DNA of 50,667 nucleotides from Petrocella sp. FN5 (GCF_029210395.1 NZ_JARGDP010000015.1:1-50667), one strand, 5' to 3'; counted from the first letter of the stretch, positions 1 through 9,653 are shown. Program-made: numbers and translations. The notes: a model not told the origin generated them from the sequence alone.

Positions 1-43
1 TATCGAATGTGAAAATTCAACTAAATAGTTTTGACCCTTAACC
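1..43. repeat. Right end of MITE-like palindromic element (cut by window edge)
   Basis: The first 43 bases align by eye with the right arm of the full-length elements at 42754-42870 and 46247-46364. The shared end is TTTTGAC followed by CTTAACC. The rest of the element would lie outside the window. It sits immediately after the yicC stop codon. Confidence 0.5.
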
Positions 44-45
44 AT

Positions 46-930
46 TTACTCAATGTTTTGAATCTGTTCTCTGATTTTCTCAATATCCGTTTTCAACTCT
101 AGACCATGACCGGATATTAGTAAACTATTGGCCTTAGACAATATGGTATTGGCTTCACGGTTCATTTCCTGTGTGAGAAAATCCAACTTTCTGCCAATGG
201 GTTGGTCTGACTCGAGGGTTTTTTCCATATGCTCAATATGACTTCTTAAGCGTACAATTTCTTCATCGATACAACAACGATCAGCGAATAGTGCAACCTC
301 AACAGCTAACCTAGCTTCATCTACAGCTGCATTCGATAACAGTTCTAAAATGCGTGCCTCCAACTTGATTTGATAATCCTTAACCACTGTTGATGATTCT
401 TTCTCAATAAGAAAAAGTGCATCTTTCATGGCCGTCATTTTTAGAAGAATATCTTTCTTAAGTAATTCGCCTTCTACTTGTCTTGTCTCAACCATCTTTT
501 CAATGGCTAAATCAAGGGCTTCTTTTAGTATGCCCCATAGAAGATTCTCATCATCTTGTTGTTCTTCTAATACAAAAACATCAGGGTATCTTGATATATG
601 AGATACTTTTATATCATTTTCAAGGTTATATTTATCACTTATATATTGGAAATAGGTTAAATACTCTTCTGTTAGAGCTTCATTGAACCGGATACTCTCT
701 TGCTTTGTTGAATTGTCCTCATAAGTTAAATAGACATCTATCTTTCCTCTAGACAACTTCTTTTTGGTATAGGTTTTAATGTCATTTTCCAGAAAATTCA
801 GTTTTCTAGGGAGACGGACATTTACATCGCAGTATCTATGATTGACGGATTTCATCTCTACAATCATCTTTCTTTGATCTTTGACATGTTCGCCTCGACC
901 AAATCCGGTCATACTGTTGATCATTTTCAT
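46..930 (-). CDS. yicC: YicC/YloC family endoribonuclease
   Basis: YicC-family proteins are metal-dependent endoribonucleases that act on small and structured RNAs. The protein opens with the family signature INSMTGFGRGE and contains the conserved N-terminal segment SVNHRYCDVNVRLP. Its C-terminal half has the DUF1732-type sequence with GRKLDFLTQEMNREANTILSK. The length of about 294 aa is normal for the family. I place the start at the ATG at 930, which has GAGGA a few bases upstream; a GTG three bases earlier and an ATG at 924 are alternatives. A consensus promoter lies just upstream, so the gene can be transcribed independently of ygiQ. Family assignment is firm; the exact RNA targets in this organism are unknown. 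Confidence 0.93.
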   Translation of the reverse strand: MKMINSMTGFGRGEHVKDQRKMIVEMKSVNHRYCDVNVRLPRKLNFLENDIKTYTKKKLSRGKIDVYLTYEDNSTKQESIRFNEALTEEYLTYFQYISDKYNLENDIKVSHISRYPDVFVLEEQQDDENLLWGILKEALDLAIEKMVETRQVEGELLKKDILLKMTAMKDALFLIEKESSTVVKDYQIKLEARILELLSNAAVDEARLAVEVALFADRCCIDEEIVRLRSHIEHMEKTLESDQPIGRKLDFLTQEMNREANTILSKANSLLISGHGLELKTDIEKIREQIQNIE

Positions 931-989
931 CACTCTTCCTCATCGTTTTCTATGCACATCCATAGTTATAGGATTCTTTAGTACACTGT

Positions 990-1018
990 ATTATAACTTA
1001 AACTGCTTAAAGTGTCAA
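990..1018 (-). promoter_or_regulatory. Promoter of yicC
   Basis: On the minus strand there is an exact TTGACA (1018-1013), a 17-base spacer and an exact TATAAT (995-990). The -35 box lies just after the ygiQ stop codon. The sequence from GTTTTGACACTTTAAG is identical in type to the ends of the MITE-like elements in this window. Confidence 0.8.
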
Positions 1019-1020
1019 AA

Positions 1021-3003
1021 CTACTTTTTCTTCTTGTGCACATTCCGTATTGTTTTTCTTTTTTGCTTCGGTCCTGTTTTGGTTTGCCCCTTAGAATTAT
1101 TCTTAATATGACTCTTAACATTACTTTTTGGTCTATCTTTTTTAGCCAATCCGTCTTTTGTCTGCTTAGGTACACTATGGGGTTGATGTTGGTTCTGTCT
1201 TGATTTATCACTGTTTTGTCTTGGCCGTATTAAGCAGTCTCGATCAAAACCAATAAGATCTTCTCTTCCTGCTAATAGAAGTGCTTCTTTAACCAACTCA
1301 TAATTTTGTGGCTTTTTATATTGAATCAAAGCTCTTTGCATAGCCTTTTCCTTCGCCTTTTTAGGCACAAAAACAGGTTTCATCGTTCTTGGATCCAATC
1401 CTGTATAATACATAGTGGTCGAGGCTGTTGCCGGTGTTGGGTAAAAATCTTGTACCTGCTGAGGCTGATGGCCAATGTCTCTTAAATATAGAGCCAGTTT
1501 TATTGCGCTTTGTAAAGTGGAACCGGGATGGGAAGACATTAAGTAAGGTACAAGAAATTGCTTTTTCTCCAACGCCTCATTCTTATTTTCGTAACGTTTG
1601 GTAAAGCGTTCATATATCGCGTGATCTGGCTTTCCCATATAGCTTAGTGCTTCATGATCAACATGCTCTGGCGCCACTTTAAGTTGACCACTAATATGAT
1701 GTTCACAAAGCTCATTAAAAAATGTAGGGTCTTTATCATACATGAGATAATCAAACCGAATGCCGGATCGTACAAACACCTTCTTCACTTTTGGGATACT
1801 ACGTAGTTTTCTTAAAATCTCTACATATTCTGTATGATCCACATCTAGATTTTCACATTTCTCTGGAAACAGACATTGCTTCTCTTTACATACACCATAT
1901 TTGAGTTGTTTCTGACAGGACGGCTTTCTGAAATTCGCTGTCGGTCCACCAACGTCATGAATATAACCTTTAAAGTCTTTGTCTTCAACAAAGCTTTCTG
2001 CTTCTCTAATAATTGATTTTGGCGATCTGGCCTGCATGACTCTCCCTTGATGAAAAGTCAATGCACAGAAATTACAAGCCCCATAACACCCTCTATTGCT
2101 AATTATGCTGAATTTGACTTCCTTAATAGCCGATATGCCACCTAAGACTTCATAACTTGGATGATATGTTCTTTCATAGTTCAACCCATAGATACTGTCA
2201 AACGCGCTTTCAGTTAGAGGCGCTTGAGGTGGTAATTGCACAATATACTCCCGATCACCATAAGTTTCTACAAGCGTTTTCCCTGTTATGGCATCTGTAT
2301 TTTGAGATTGGAGTAAAAAGCTTTTTGCATAAGCTTCTTTTGAGGTTTTAATGTTCTTAAATGTAGGCAATATAATTTTATCATAAACCCCTTCAAGATT
2401 TGTTCCCCTATAACAGGTACCTTTTACAAAAGTTATGTCTTTTATATGAATACCCGACTCAAGGGCTTGCCCTACTTGAACAATGCTTTTTTCAGCCATG
2501 CCATACAGAAGTAAATCCGCCTGACTGTCTAAGAGTATAGACCGCCTAACTTGATCACTCCAATAATCATAATGACCCATACGTCTAAGAGATGCTTCAA
2601 TACCACCAATAATAATAGGCACATCCCCAAAGGCTTGTCTAATCAGGTTCCCATATACAATGGTTGCTCGGTCCGGTCTTTTCCCCGCGACATTACCTGG
2701 TGTATAGACATCTTCTTTTCGTCTTTTCTTCGTTACAGAGTAGTGGTTCACCATAGAATCAATGTTCCCACCGGTTACCAAAAAGGCATGTCTTGGAATA
2801 CCAAGTTTCATAATATCATCATGGTTTCTCCAGTCCGGTTGAGCAATAATACCGACAGTAAAGCCTTCTCTTTCAAGTACTCTTGCTATAATAGCTGCAC
2901 CAAAAGAAGGGTGGTCCACATAGGCATCACCCGTTACTAAAATGAAATCCAATTGATGAATGCCACGTTGTTCCATATCCGGTTTTGAAATCGGTAAAAA
3001 CAT
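1021..3003 (-). CDS. YgiQ family radical SAM protein
   Basis: This is a large radical SAM enzyme of the YgiQ family (UPF0313). The substrate of the family is not established. The sequence shows a B12-binding-like N-terminal region beginning [13 protein letters not shown], then the radical SAM cluster [16 protein letters not shown] (CxxxCxxC) in the middle, and a second cysteine-rich segment with [15 protein letters not shown]. The C-terminal 60 residues are a basic, low-complexity tail rich in Lys, Gln and Ser, which may bind nucleic acid (inference). The length of 660 aa fits the family. The gene ends 88 bp before yicC and starts 3 bp after the stop of the HAD phosphatase gene, so it is probably co-transcribed with the genes upstream. 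Confidence 0.92.
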   Translation of the reverse strand: MFLPISKPDMEQRGIHQLDFILVTGDAYVDHPSFGAAIIARVLEREGFTVGIIAQPDWRNHDDIMKLGIPRHAFLVTGGNIDSMVNHYSVTKKRRKEDVYTPGNVAGKRPDRATIVYGNLIRQAFGDVPIIIGGIEASLRRMGHYDYWSDQVRRSILLDSQADLLLYGMAEKSIVQVGQALESGIHIKDITFVKGTCYRGTNLEGVYDKIILPTFKNIKTSKEAYAKSFLLQSQNTDAITGKTLVETYGDREYIVQLPPQAPLTESAFDSIYGLNYERTYHPSYEVLGGISAIKEVKFSIISNRGCYGACNFCALTFHQGRVMQARSPKSIIREAESFVEDKDFKGYIHDVGGPTANFRKPSCQKQLKYGVCKEKQCLFPEKCENLDVDHTEYVEILRKLRSIPKVKKVFVRSGIRFDYLMYDKDPTFFNELCEHHISGQLKVAPEHVDHEALSYMGKPDHAIYERFTKRYENKNEALEKKQFLVPYLMSSHPGSTLQSAIKLALYLRDIGHQPQQVQDFYPTPATASTTMYYTGLDPRTMKPVFVPKKAKEKAMQRALIQYKKPQNYELVKEALLLAGREDLIGFDRDCLIRPRQNSDKSRQNQHQPHSVPKQTKDGLAKKDRPKSNVKSHIKNNSKGQTKTGPKQKRKTIRNVHKKKK

Positions 3004-3006
3004 AGG

Positions 3007-3672
3007 TCAAGCCTCATTCCTAATCACTTGCATCACATCCGTATAACCATTCACATAATAATCTGCCAATCTTATTTTTTCGTCCGTCATATTTTTGGAA
3101 AAATCATCATAAATGGCACATACTTTCATACCTGCATTTTTTGCGGCCATAATACCCATCGGCACATCTTCAAAAACCAAACATTCCTCAGGTAGAACCA
3201 TCAAGTCTTTGGCAACTTGCAGATAGATATCCGGACTTGGCTTACCTTTTGCTACCTCACAGCTGGTACGTACGCTGTGAAAAAAATGATTGATTTTGAA
3301 TTTGTTCATAACCAATGAAACCAACTCTTTGGAGTTACTTGTACCTATGCCTGTTTTAAATCCATGATCCTTCAAATGACTTAAGAATAGACTTGCGTCT
3401 TCTTTTAAAGTCACCTTTTCAGTGTAATAGGACCATGCCATCTTATTCCATTCACCTTTAATGGTTTCAACCGAATCCAAAAGATTAAATCTTTTTTTGA
3501 AATACGTCGCGGTTTCACTGAAGCTCATACCTTCAATATCACCTTGAAGATCATCTGGTAATGACAATCCAAACCGCTCTAGATATTCCATATCAATCCT
3601 TTTCCATAACCACATGGAATCAATCAATGTTCCATCCATATCAAATATGACTGCTTTTATATTTTTTAACAT
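3007..3672 (-). CDS. HAD superfamily hydrolase, beta-phosphoglucomutase-like
   Basis: The N-terminus carries the HAD motif I, FDMDGTLIDS, with both catalytic aspartates. Motif II appears as GIGTSNSKEL, and motif III/IV as GKPSPDIYLQVAKDL and VFEDVPMGIMAAKNAGM. The helical cap between motifs I and II places it with the subclass I phosphatases/phosphomutases such as sugar-phosphate phosphatases. The 221-aa length is typical. It lies between an RNA pseudouridine synthase gene and ygiQ in one minus-strand cluster, which gives no clear clue to substrate. The substrate cannot be told from sequence. Confidence 0.88.
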   Translation of the reverse strand: MLKNIKAVIFDMDGTLIDSMWLWKRIDMEYLERFGLSLPDDLQGDIEGMSFSETATYFKKRFNLLDSVETIKGEWNKMAWSYYTEKVTLKEDASLFLSHLKDHGFKTGIGTSNSKELVSLVMNKFKINHFFHSVRTSCEVAKGKPSPDIYLQVAKDLMVLPEECLVFEDVPMGIMAAKNAGMKVCAIYDDFSKNMTDEKIRLADYYVNGYTDVMQVIRNEA

Positions 3673-3686
3673 AATTCTCCTTGTAT

Positions 3687-4400
3687 TTAGAAAGTCTCGA
3701 GTGCTTGTACTTCGTCTTCACGAAGTTCTCTATAACCACCCAGCTTAAGATTTGAATCTAGGCTCAATCCTCCCATTTGTATTCTCTTTAGATAGACAAC
3801 TTCTTTGTCAACGGCTTCAAACATACGCTTCACCTGATGGAATTTCCCTTCATGTATGGTGATATAGACCTCTGATGCTTCACCGGCACTTAAGATTTCC
3901 AGTTTTGCCGGCATGGTCTTATAACCATCATCCAGTGTCACGCCTACTAGAAATAGTTTGCAATCGGCCAAAGTAACACAACCTTTAATTCTTGCATAAT
4001 AGACTTTTGGAACGTGTTTCTTAGGTGATAATAAGCGATGTGCCAGTTGGCCGTCATTGGTCAGAATCAAAAGTCCTTCTGTATCTTTATCCAATCGACC
4101 AATAGGAAATAAATCTTTCTTTCTCTTGTGGTTTACGAGGTCCAGCACCGTTTTATCTTTTGTGTCCTGGGTAGCTGTAATACAACCGGCCGGCTTGTTT
4201 AACATCATATACACATTGACGGCATACCCTATTGTCTTGCCATAAACCATGACATGATCCTTGTCTTCAGCCACTTTATAATCTATGGTCTTGACAACTT
4301 CCTTGTTCACCATGACTTTGCCGTATTGGATTAATTTCTTGACTTCTCGTCTCGTGCCAACTCCCATATTGCTTAAGTACTTATCTAAACGCATGGACAT
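3687..4400 (-). CDS. Pseudouridine synthase, RsuA/RluB/E/F family
   Basis: This enzyme isomerises a uridine in rRNA to pseudouridine; the closest model by architecture is RsuA (16S) or a RluB-type 23S enzyme. It has an N-terminal S4 RNA-binding domain (MRLDKYLSNMGVGTRREVKK) and the catalytic motif GRLDKDTEGLLILTNDG with the nucleophilic Asp. The start is taken as the ATG at 4400, because its A is also the last base of the upstream methyltransferase stop codon (TAATG overlap), a sign of translational coupling. An ATG at 4394 is possible. The pairing with a 5-methylcytosine methyltransferase suggests a small rRNA-modification operon. Confidence 0.9.
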   Translation of the reverse strand: MSMRLDKYLSNMGVGTRREVKKLIQYGKVMVNKEVVKTIDYKVAEDKDHVMVYGKTIGYAVNVYMMLNKPAGCITATQDTKDKTVLDLVNHKRKKDLFPIGRLDKDTEGLLILTNDGQLAHRLLSPKKHVPKVYYARIKGCVTLADCKLFLVGVTLDDGYKTMPAKLEILSAGEASEVYITIHEGKFHQVKRMFEAVDKEVVYLKRIQMGGLSLDSNLKLGGYRELREDEVQALETF

Positions 4401-5764
4401 TATAACCATCTCCAACTTGCTTCAATCTTATTTTTCAGCTTATGATTAACCACTTTGCCCCATCCCAAGCTATAGACATCGACACAAATGAGATACCAAC
4501 CGTTCTCTACATCTATCGACAAGGTTTCACCTTTCAAATACCTAGTTACATTAATATCATCATGGCTTAACATAATCTTGTTTCTGACTTGATCCGGTTT
4601 AAGTGCACTGGCAAGAGCCTGTGAAGGTTCAAACCGTTTTTTTTGATAGGTACCAAGTAACCAACCACTGGAAAAAACTCTAAGCCCTTGGGTCTTTGGT
4701 GCCTCTTTAGGCATACAAAATATCTTATCAACATGTTGATGTAAGGCATCTATTATACCTTCTTCCGGTTCGTAACCGATGGATTCTGCAAAATTCAAAA
4801 AAGCAGCTTTAGCCTCTTGATGAATAGAGGACTGAAAAACATGAACATTTGATTCTATGTACACATCTTTCTTTATCATTTTTGCAACAAAATGCCCTTC
4901 ACCTTCAAACAAATGGGGCCATAGTCTTTTTGTTCTCTTAAGACAAGCATCTGAACCATTTATAGAAAAACCATCTGACACAGGCAAAATACGCTCCAAT
5001 TCTAATAATTCATACTGCGGGTATTCCTTTAAGAATGCCGCAACCATATACTCATTTTCTTTCATATTAAAGGTACAGGTAGAATAGGTTAAGGTCCCAC
5101 CATTTTTCAGTAACCTATGTGCTGAAGCTAAGATGCTTCTTTGTATAGGGACAAAATCATCCGGTCCGCTCTCTTCCCAGCTCTTAATCAGCTTAGGGTC
5201 TTTACGAAACATACCTTCACCTGAACAAGGCGCATCTACCAGTACTTTATCAAAATAACCTGGCCAAGCCCTAGCCAAAACCTTAGGATCTTCACTTGTA
5301 ACGACACAATTTCTAATGCCGCTAATTTGTATATTCTTACTTAAATGCCTCACCCTTGAAGGACTGATGTCGTTTGAGACAATTAAGCCACGATTATCCA
5401 TCATACCGGCAATATGAGTCGTTTTACCACCGGGAGCAGCACATAAGTCTATAATCTTATCTCCAGGTTTAGCATCTACCGCCCTACCTACCATCATCGC
5501 ACTGGGTTCCTGAATATAATAACAGCCCGCCATATAATAAGCATCTTTGCCAGGACGTTCCTCTTCTTGATAGTAGTAGCCTTCATGGCACCAAGGTATT
5601 TTTCTAAGCTCAAAGGCCATCTTATCAGGAAAATCTGCTCCTACCTTCAAAGGATTAACCCTCAAACCAAAATATCTGGGTTGATCATAAGCATCTATAA
5701 AATCAGTATACTTGTCTTGCAGTAGCAATCGCATTTCTTTTTCAAATAATAAAGGTAAATCCAT
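4400..5764 (-). CDS. rRNA cytosine-C5 methyltransferase, RsmF/RsmB family
   Basis: A SAM-dependent m5C RNA methyltransferase of the NOL1/NOP2/Sun family, probably acting on 16S rRNA. The SAM-binding loop DLCAAPGGKTTHIA is followed by the two catalytic cysteine motifs VDAPCSGEGMF and TYSTCTFNMKENE. The C-terminal part resembles the RsmF recognition/PUA-like extension. The start is taken as ATG at 5764, preceded by a GAGG element; a GTG at 5776 is the longer alternative. It overlaps the downstream pseudouridine synthase by one base. Family is certain; the target base is inferred. Confidence 0.9.
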   Translation of the reverse strand: MDLPLLFEKEMRLLLQDKYTDFIDAYDQPRYFGLRVNPLKVGADFPDKMAFELRKIPWCHEGYYYQEEERPGKDAYYMAGCYYIQEPSAMMVGRAVDAKPGDKIIDLCAAPGGKTTHIAGMMDNRGLIVSNDISPSRVRHLSKNIQISGIRNCVVTSEDPKVLARAWPGYFDKVLVDAPCSGEGMFRKDPKLIKSWEESGPDDFVPIQRSILASAHRLLKNGGTLTYSTCTFNMKENEYMVAAFLKEYPQYELLELERILPVSDGFSINGSDACLKRTKRLWPHLFEGEGHFVAKMIKKDVYIESNVHVFQSSIHQEAKAAFLNFAESIGYEPEEGIIDALHQHVDKIFCMPKEAPKTQGLRVFSSGWLLGTYQKKRFEPSQALASALKPDQVRNKIMLSHDDINVTRYLKGETLSIDVENGWYLICVDVYSLGWGKVVNHKLKNKIEASWRWL

Positions 5765-5892
5765 CCTAAACCTCACTCATGACCACGCCATTCATATCAG
5801 CGCATAGCCTGATTAATCATATCATGTGAAGTAGAAATAAACAATATAAAAAATACCATTATTGGGTTCCTTCTCTTATTTAAATGTGTAAA

Positions 5893-5959
5893 AAGCAGTA
5901 AGTATTCATTAATCAGATAATCCTATCGGACATCAGATTCAAATAAATACTTACTGCTT
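5893..5959 (-). terminator. Large stem-loop terminator after the alarmone synthetase gene
   Basis: A perfect 14-bp inverted repeat (5893-5906 with 5946-5959) encloses a second imperfect hairpin that includes TCC/GGA and GAT/ATC pairings. Read on the minus strand, the stem is followed by a short T-rich run. It lies 19 bp beyond the stop codon of the synthetase gene. Confidence 0.7.
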
Positions 5960-5977
5960 ACAACAATCTTTATCTCT

Positions 5978-6772
5978 TTAATTCAAGCTCTGAGCCCTAT
6001 ATGTCTCAGCTACAATATCCAATCTCTTATTAAACTCCGTCAACTCCTCAATAACACCGGATTCCCATAAACGATAAAACTCATCTTGAATATGTTGAAT
6101 TTCCAGATCATCCTTTGCCACACTGCTAATATTCTGAACATTATTAAGAATATCTGCAATAATACCGGACTTATATTGAAAAGAATCCTGAGCATCCAGA
6201 ACTTCTGTACGAATCTTAGACATTTCATTATCTAAGTTATGAGCCGCCTCAGCTGCAGCTACCAATCGATTTCTAATCTCTATCGGTATATTATGCTTAT
6301 ACTTATATTTTAGAGAATGCTCAATCGTTGCCCAAAAATTCATAGCTAAAGTACGGATTTGGATTTCTGCCTGTATACGCTTCTCACCCAAAGCTGTGTG
6401 AACATCATAGTAGATAATCATATGATAACTTCTATACCCACTGGACTTCGTATTGGTCACATAATCTTTTTCATACTTTATAATTATGTCCCTTCTACTC
6501 TTAATAAGATCTACAACCTTATCAATATCTTCAACGAACTGACAAATAATTCTAACCCCTGCAATATCTTCAATCTGATTTTCAATATCGCTTAACGCAA
6601 TGCCTTTTTTCTTAGCTTTTTCTAGAATGCTAGAAATCTTTTTAACCCTAACAGCAACAAATTCAATTGGTGAATATTGACTTAATTTATGATATTCATT
6701 CACAATACTTTCAAACTTTATTTGCATTTCTTGTACCGCTTGCTGATACGGAATTAAAAATTCCCGCCACAT
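5978..6772 (-). CDS. GTP pyrophosphokinase, small alarmone synthetase (RelQ/YjbM-like)
   Basis: This protein probably makes (p)ppGpp from GTP/GDP and ATP during stress. Synthetase motifs are visible: RVKKISSILEKAKKKG, DIAGVRIICQF, the YVTNTKSSGYRSYHMII loop that contacts GTP, and EIQIRTLAMNFWATIEHSLKYKY. There is no HD hydrolase domain and no TGS or ACT domain, so it is a small alarmone synthetase rather than a full Rel. It is about 264 aa, longer than typical RelQ, with an extra helical C-terminus. I favour the ATG at 6772 because GGAG lies six bases upstream; a GTG at 6793 or ATG at 6790 are possible. A single-gene unit with its own large terminator. Confidence 0.88.
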   Translation of the reverse strand: MWREFLIPYQQAVQEMQIKFESIVNEYHKLSQYSPIEFVAVRVKKISSILEKAKKKGIALSDIENQIEDIAGVRIICQFVEDIDKVVDLIKSRRDIIIKYEKDYVTNTKSSGYRSYHMIIYYDVHTALGEKRIQAEIQIRTLAMNFWATIEHSLKYKYKHNIPIEIRNRLVAAAEAAHNLDNEMSKIRTEVLDAQDSFQYKSGIIADILNNVQNISSVAKDDLEIQHIQDEFYRLWESGVIEELTEFNKRLDIVAETYRAQSLN

Positions 6773-6813
6773 TTGCGTCTCCAATACCATCACTCCAATC
6801 CTGTTTGACTTTT

Positions 6814-6893
6814 GTTAAAGTGTCAAAATGAGGTTATTCTAAGTTCATATATAAAATACATGATAGTTCAACCCTATTGTTTAGACACTTTAC
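6814..6893. repeat. Short MITE-like palindromic element
   Basis: An 80-bp imperfect palindrome starts with GTTAAAGTGTCAAAAT and ends with the near reverse complement TTTAGACACTTTAC. An inner inverted repeat pairs AAGTTCATATA with TGATAGTTCAA-type sequence. The ends match those of the 117-bp elements at 42754 and 46247, so I read it as an internally shortened member. Confidence 0.6.
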
Positions 6894-7133
6894 TATGTTT
6901 TATAATATTTTTATATATTTCGTAGTATTACCTTTTGTTAAATGTTTAAATGAATTTAAACTCTTATTATGACTTGCATTCATTATAACATAAAATATAA
7001 CATTTATTAATGATATTATTCATTTTTTTTGTATATATTTACTTAAACGATTAAAGTATCCATGCTAAACACTTAAGTATTTCTTTTCCTAGTATGTTAA
7101 GCTTGATTCTAATAAGGTTTCTATAGCTTCCTT

Positions 7134-7185
7134 TTGACACTTGAACCCTCTTTGTGATATACTTCTCCTAAATAATGTCAAGACA
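7134..7185 (+). promoter_or_regulatory. Promoter and candidate operator of nadABC
   Basis: TTGACA at 7134-7139 and TATACT at 7158-7163 are separated by 18 bases. About 12 bases after the -10 box lies the inverted repeat TGTC-AA-GACA (7176-7185), close to the transcription start. NAD synthesis operons in Firmicutes are often repressed by NiaR, and this palindrome is a possible site for it. That link is inference: no regulator gene lies in the window. Confidence 0.55.
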
Positions 7186-7210
7186 CATGCTAAATTGGAG
7201 AGGAATAACC

Positions 7211-8119
7211 ATGTCTCAAGAACTGATATCAAAAATTCATCATTTAAAAGCTAAAAAAAACGCAACCATCATTGCCCACTTTTACCAGTCTCCTGAAATA
7301 CAGGATTTGGCTGATTTTGTGGGTGATTCTTTGGCTATGGCCAAATACGGTAAAGATGTTGATGCCGATTGCCTTGTCGTTTGCGGTGTAAAATTCATGG
7401 CTGAAACTGCCAAGATTCTATCTCCAGATAAGATGGTACTTCTACCCAATCAAGATGCAGGATGCCCCATGGCAGACATGGTTGATGCCAAGTCGCTCTC
7501 TATGCATAAAAAAAGACATCCTAACCATTATATTGTATCTTATGTCAATACTTCAGCGGATGTTAAAGCTTTAACAGATATTTGCGTCACCTCATCTAAT
7601 GCTTTGCATATCATCCGACAACTGGACCAGAAAGAAATACTTTTTTTACCGGACAAAAACCTTGGTCACTATATCAACACACAGCTACCCGGTCAGCAAA
7701 TGCATTTGTGGCCCGGGTTTTGTAGAACCCATGACCGTTTGAAGCCTGAAGATGTCATTTCTATGAAAGTTCTTTATCCAAGTGCCGAAGTCCTAGTCCA
7801 TCCTGAATGCGATCCAAGTGTAGTAAAATTAGCTGATTTCGTTGGTTCTACGGCCGGCATTATTCATCGCGCTAGCGCCTCATCAGCCAGATCTTTTATC
7901 ATTTGTACAGAAGAAGGTGTTTTACACCGTCTGAAGCAAAACGAACCTGAAAAAGCATTTTACCTAGCATCCGGTAAATTATTATGTCAGAATATGAAAA
8001 AAACTGAATTGGAAGACATTTATCGTTCTTTACTTAATAATAGTCCTGAAATGATGATCGATAAATCAACACGATTGGCCGCTTATAATGCCTTAGATCA
8101 AATGCTGGCACTCAGTTAG
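7211..8119 (+). CDS. nadA: Quinolinate synthase A
   Basis: NadA condenses iminoaspartate (from NadB) with dihydroxyacetone phosphate to give quinolinate, using a 4Fe-4S cluster. Three cysteines at residues 85, 171 and 259 have the spacing of the cluster ligands in NadA proteins. Other family segments are IIAHFYQSPEIQD near the N-terminus and VLVHPECDPSV. From the start used here the protein is 302 aa, as expected. The ATG at 7211 is chosen because GGAGAGG lies just upstream; an in-frame ATG at 7175 lacks a good ribosome binding site and would extend into the operator. First gene of nadA-nadB-nadC. Confidence 0.96.
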   Translation: MSQELISKIHHLKAKKNATIIAHFYQSPEIQDLADFVGDSLAMAKYGKDVDADCLVVCGVKFMAETAKILSPDKMVLLPNQDAGCPMADMVDAKSLSMHKKRHPNHYIVSYVNTSADVKALTDICVTSSNALHIIRQLDQKEILFLPDKNLGHYINTQLPGQQMHLWPGFCRTHDRLKPEDVISMKVLYPSAEVLVHPECDPSVVKLADFVGSTAGIIHRASASSARSFIICTEEGVLHRLKQNEPEKAFYLASGKLLCQNMKKTELEDIYRSLLNNSPEMMIDKSTRLAAYNALDQMLALS

Positions 8120-8132
8120 AAGGTGACATACC

Positions 8133-9653
8133 ATGAAAACTACAGATGTTCTTATTATCGGTACCGGCTTAGCGGGTACTTATGTTGCACTTAATCTACC
8201 TACCCATCTTGAGATTACCATGATGTGCCACCACTCAACCAACTCAACCTTGGCCCAAGGCGGTATTGCCATCTCACTTGACCAAAAAGATTCTTTTGAA
8301 GCGCATATTGAAGACACTTTAACGGCCGGAAGGCATACCAATAAGCTTGACGCGGTTAAGACATTGATTGAGAATGCACCCTATCAAATCCAGACTCTAA
8401 AAAAACTTGGTGTGGAATTTGATTACGACGCACAAAAAAAAATACATGCTACTTTAGAAGGTGGGCACTCATATCCTAGAGTGATTCATGCCGGCGGCGA
8501 TCAAACCGGACAATCTGTAATGAGTCTATTAGACCAAAAAATTGAGTCCGCAAATAATATACAAATCTTAAAAGGTGCTTCCTTACTAGAGCTGGTAATA
8601 CATGATCAGCAAGCCATAGGCATTGTTTATGAAATGAATGAAACCATACAAGTTATCTATGCCAAACATATTGTTATGGCAACTGGTGGACTTGGTGATT
8701 TGTATACACATACTACGAATCAAGAAGGTTCAACCGGTGAGGCCATCGCCATCGCCGCTTTTGCAGGTGCAAAATGTCAAGATATGCGTTATATACAATT
8801 TCATCCCACTGCATATAAAAATAAAGACAAGGGGTATTTTCTTATAACCGAAGCCATACGAGGTGTAGGGGCCTATTTGCTAGATGCTCATAAAAATAGA
8901 TTTATGGATCCCATTCACCCTTTGAAAGAGTTGGCTCCTAGAGATATTGTTTCAAAGGCCATCTATGATGTTATAGCGTCCACTCAAGAAGCTTTTGTTT
9001 ACTTGGATACAAGGCACTTAAAAACAAAATACTTAAAAGAACGCTTTCCGAACATATATAAAACATTAGAAAAAGACGGTTTAACTCTAGGGGTTGACCT
9101 TGTTCCTGTAACACCGGTGGCCCATTATGCCATTGGTGGCATTTGTACGGATTTAATGGGACGTACCAATCTTATGAATCTATACGCATGTGGTGAAGTT
9201 GCCTCAACCGGAGTTCATGGTGCCAATCGATTGGCCAGCAACTCACTCTTGGAGTGTTTGGTCTTTGGTAAAAACGTTGCCGAACACATTGTTTCTAGTC
9301 ACGAACATATATCACTGCCTTCTATTACCAAGGACCCACTGGATACATGGAAACATACTAAGACAACTGTTTCAAATAGTTATAAAATCCATAAGGCCTG
9401 TGTTCAAGAAATCATGACCAAATATGTTGGCATTGTTCGCTATGACCATCAACTTAAGTTGGCAAAATCTGAGCTAATACGCCTTCTGTCCCCGCTCAAA
9501 AAAATACGTTTTGATCATGTAGACCATGCCAAATCTTATAACCTCGTGTCCGTCAGTTTGATGGTTGTTGAAGATGCCTTAAATCATGAGAGCTTAGGCT
9601 GCCACTACAAAGAAATAGAAAAGAAAGGGCTTAAATCATGCAAGGACCTATAA
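8133..9653 (+). CDS. nadB: L-aspartate oxidase
   Basis: NadB oxidises L-aspartate to iminoaspartate with FAD, the first step of de novo NAD synthesis. The N-terminal FAD fold is seen in DVLIIGTGLAGTYVAL. Flavoprotein motifs of the fumarate reductase/aspartate oxidase family follow: STLAQGGIAIS, YIQFHPTAY, ITEAIRGVGAYLLD and GANRLASNSLLECLVFG. The protein is 506 aa, a little shorter than many NadB because the C-terminal helical domain is short. AGAAGGTGA precedes the ATG. Its end overlaps the start of nadC by 16 bp, pointing to coupled translation. Confidence 0.95.
   Translation: MKTTDVLIIGTGLAGTYVALNLPTHLEITMMCHHSTNSTLAQGGIAISLDQKDSFEAHIEDTLTAGRHTNKLDAVKTLIENAPYQIQTLKKLGVEFDYDAQKKIHATLEGGHSYPRVIHAGGDQTGQSVMSLLDQKIESANNIQILKGASLLELVIHDQQAIGIVYEMNETIQVIYAKHIVMATGGLGDLYTHTTNQEGSTGEAIAIAAFAGAKCQDMRYIQFHPTAYKNKDKGYFLITEAIRGVGAYLLDAHKNRFMDPIHPLKELAPRDIVSKAIYDVIASTQEAFVYLDTRHLKTKYLKERFPNIYKTLEKDGLTLGVDLVPVTPVAHYAIGGICTDLMGRTNLMNLYACGEVASTGVHGANRLASNSLLECLVFGKNVAEHIVSSHEHISLPSITKDPLDTWKHTKTTVSNSYKIHKACVQEIMTKYVGIVRYDHQLKLAKSELIRLLSPLKKIRFDHVDHAKSYNLVSVSLMVVEDALNHESLGCHYKEIEKKGLKSCKDL

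Larger units (their letters stand above)
6773..7210. other. Divergent intergenic region between the alarmone synthetase gene and nadA
   Basis: This AT-rich stretch separates two divergent units. It holds a short MITE-like palindrome (6814-6893), then about 200 bp of very AT-rich sequence with no recognisable gene, then the nadA promoter. I see no structured RNA in it beyond the palindrome. Confidence 0.6.
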
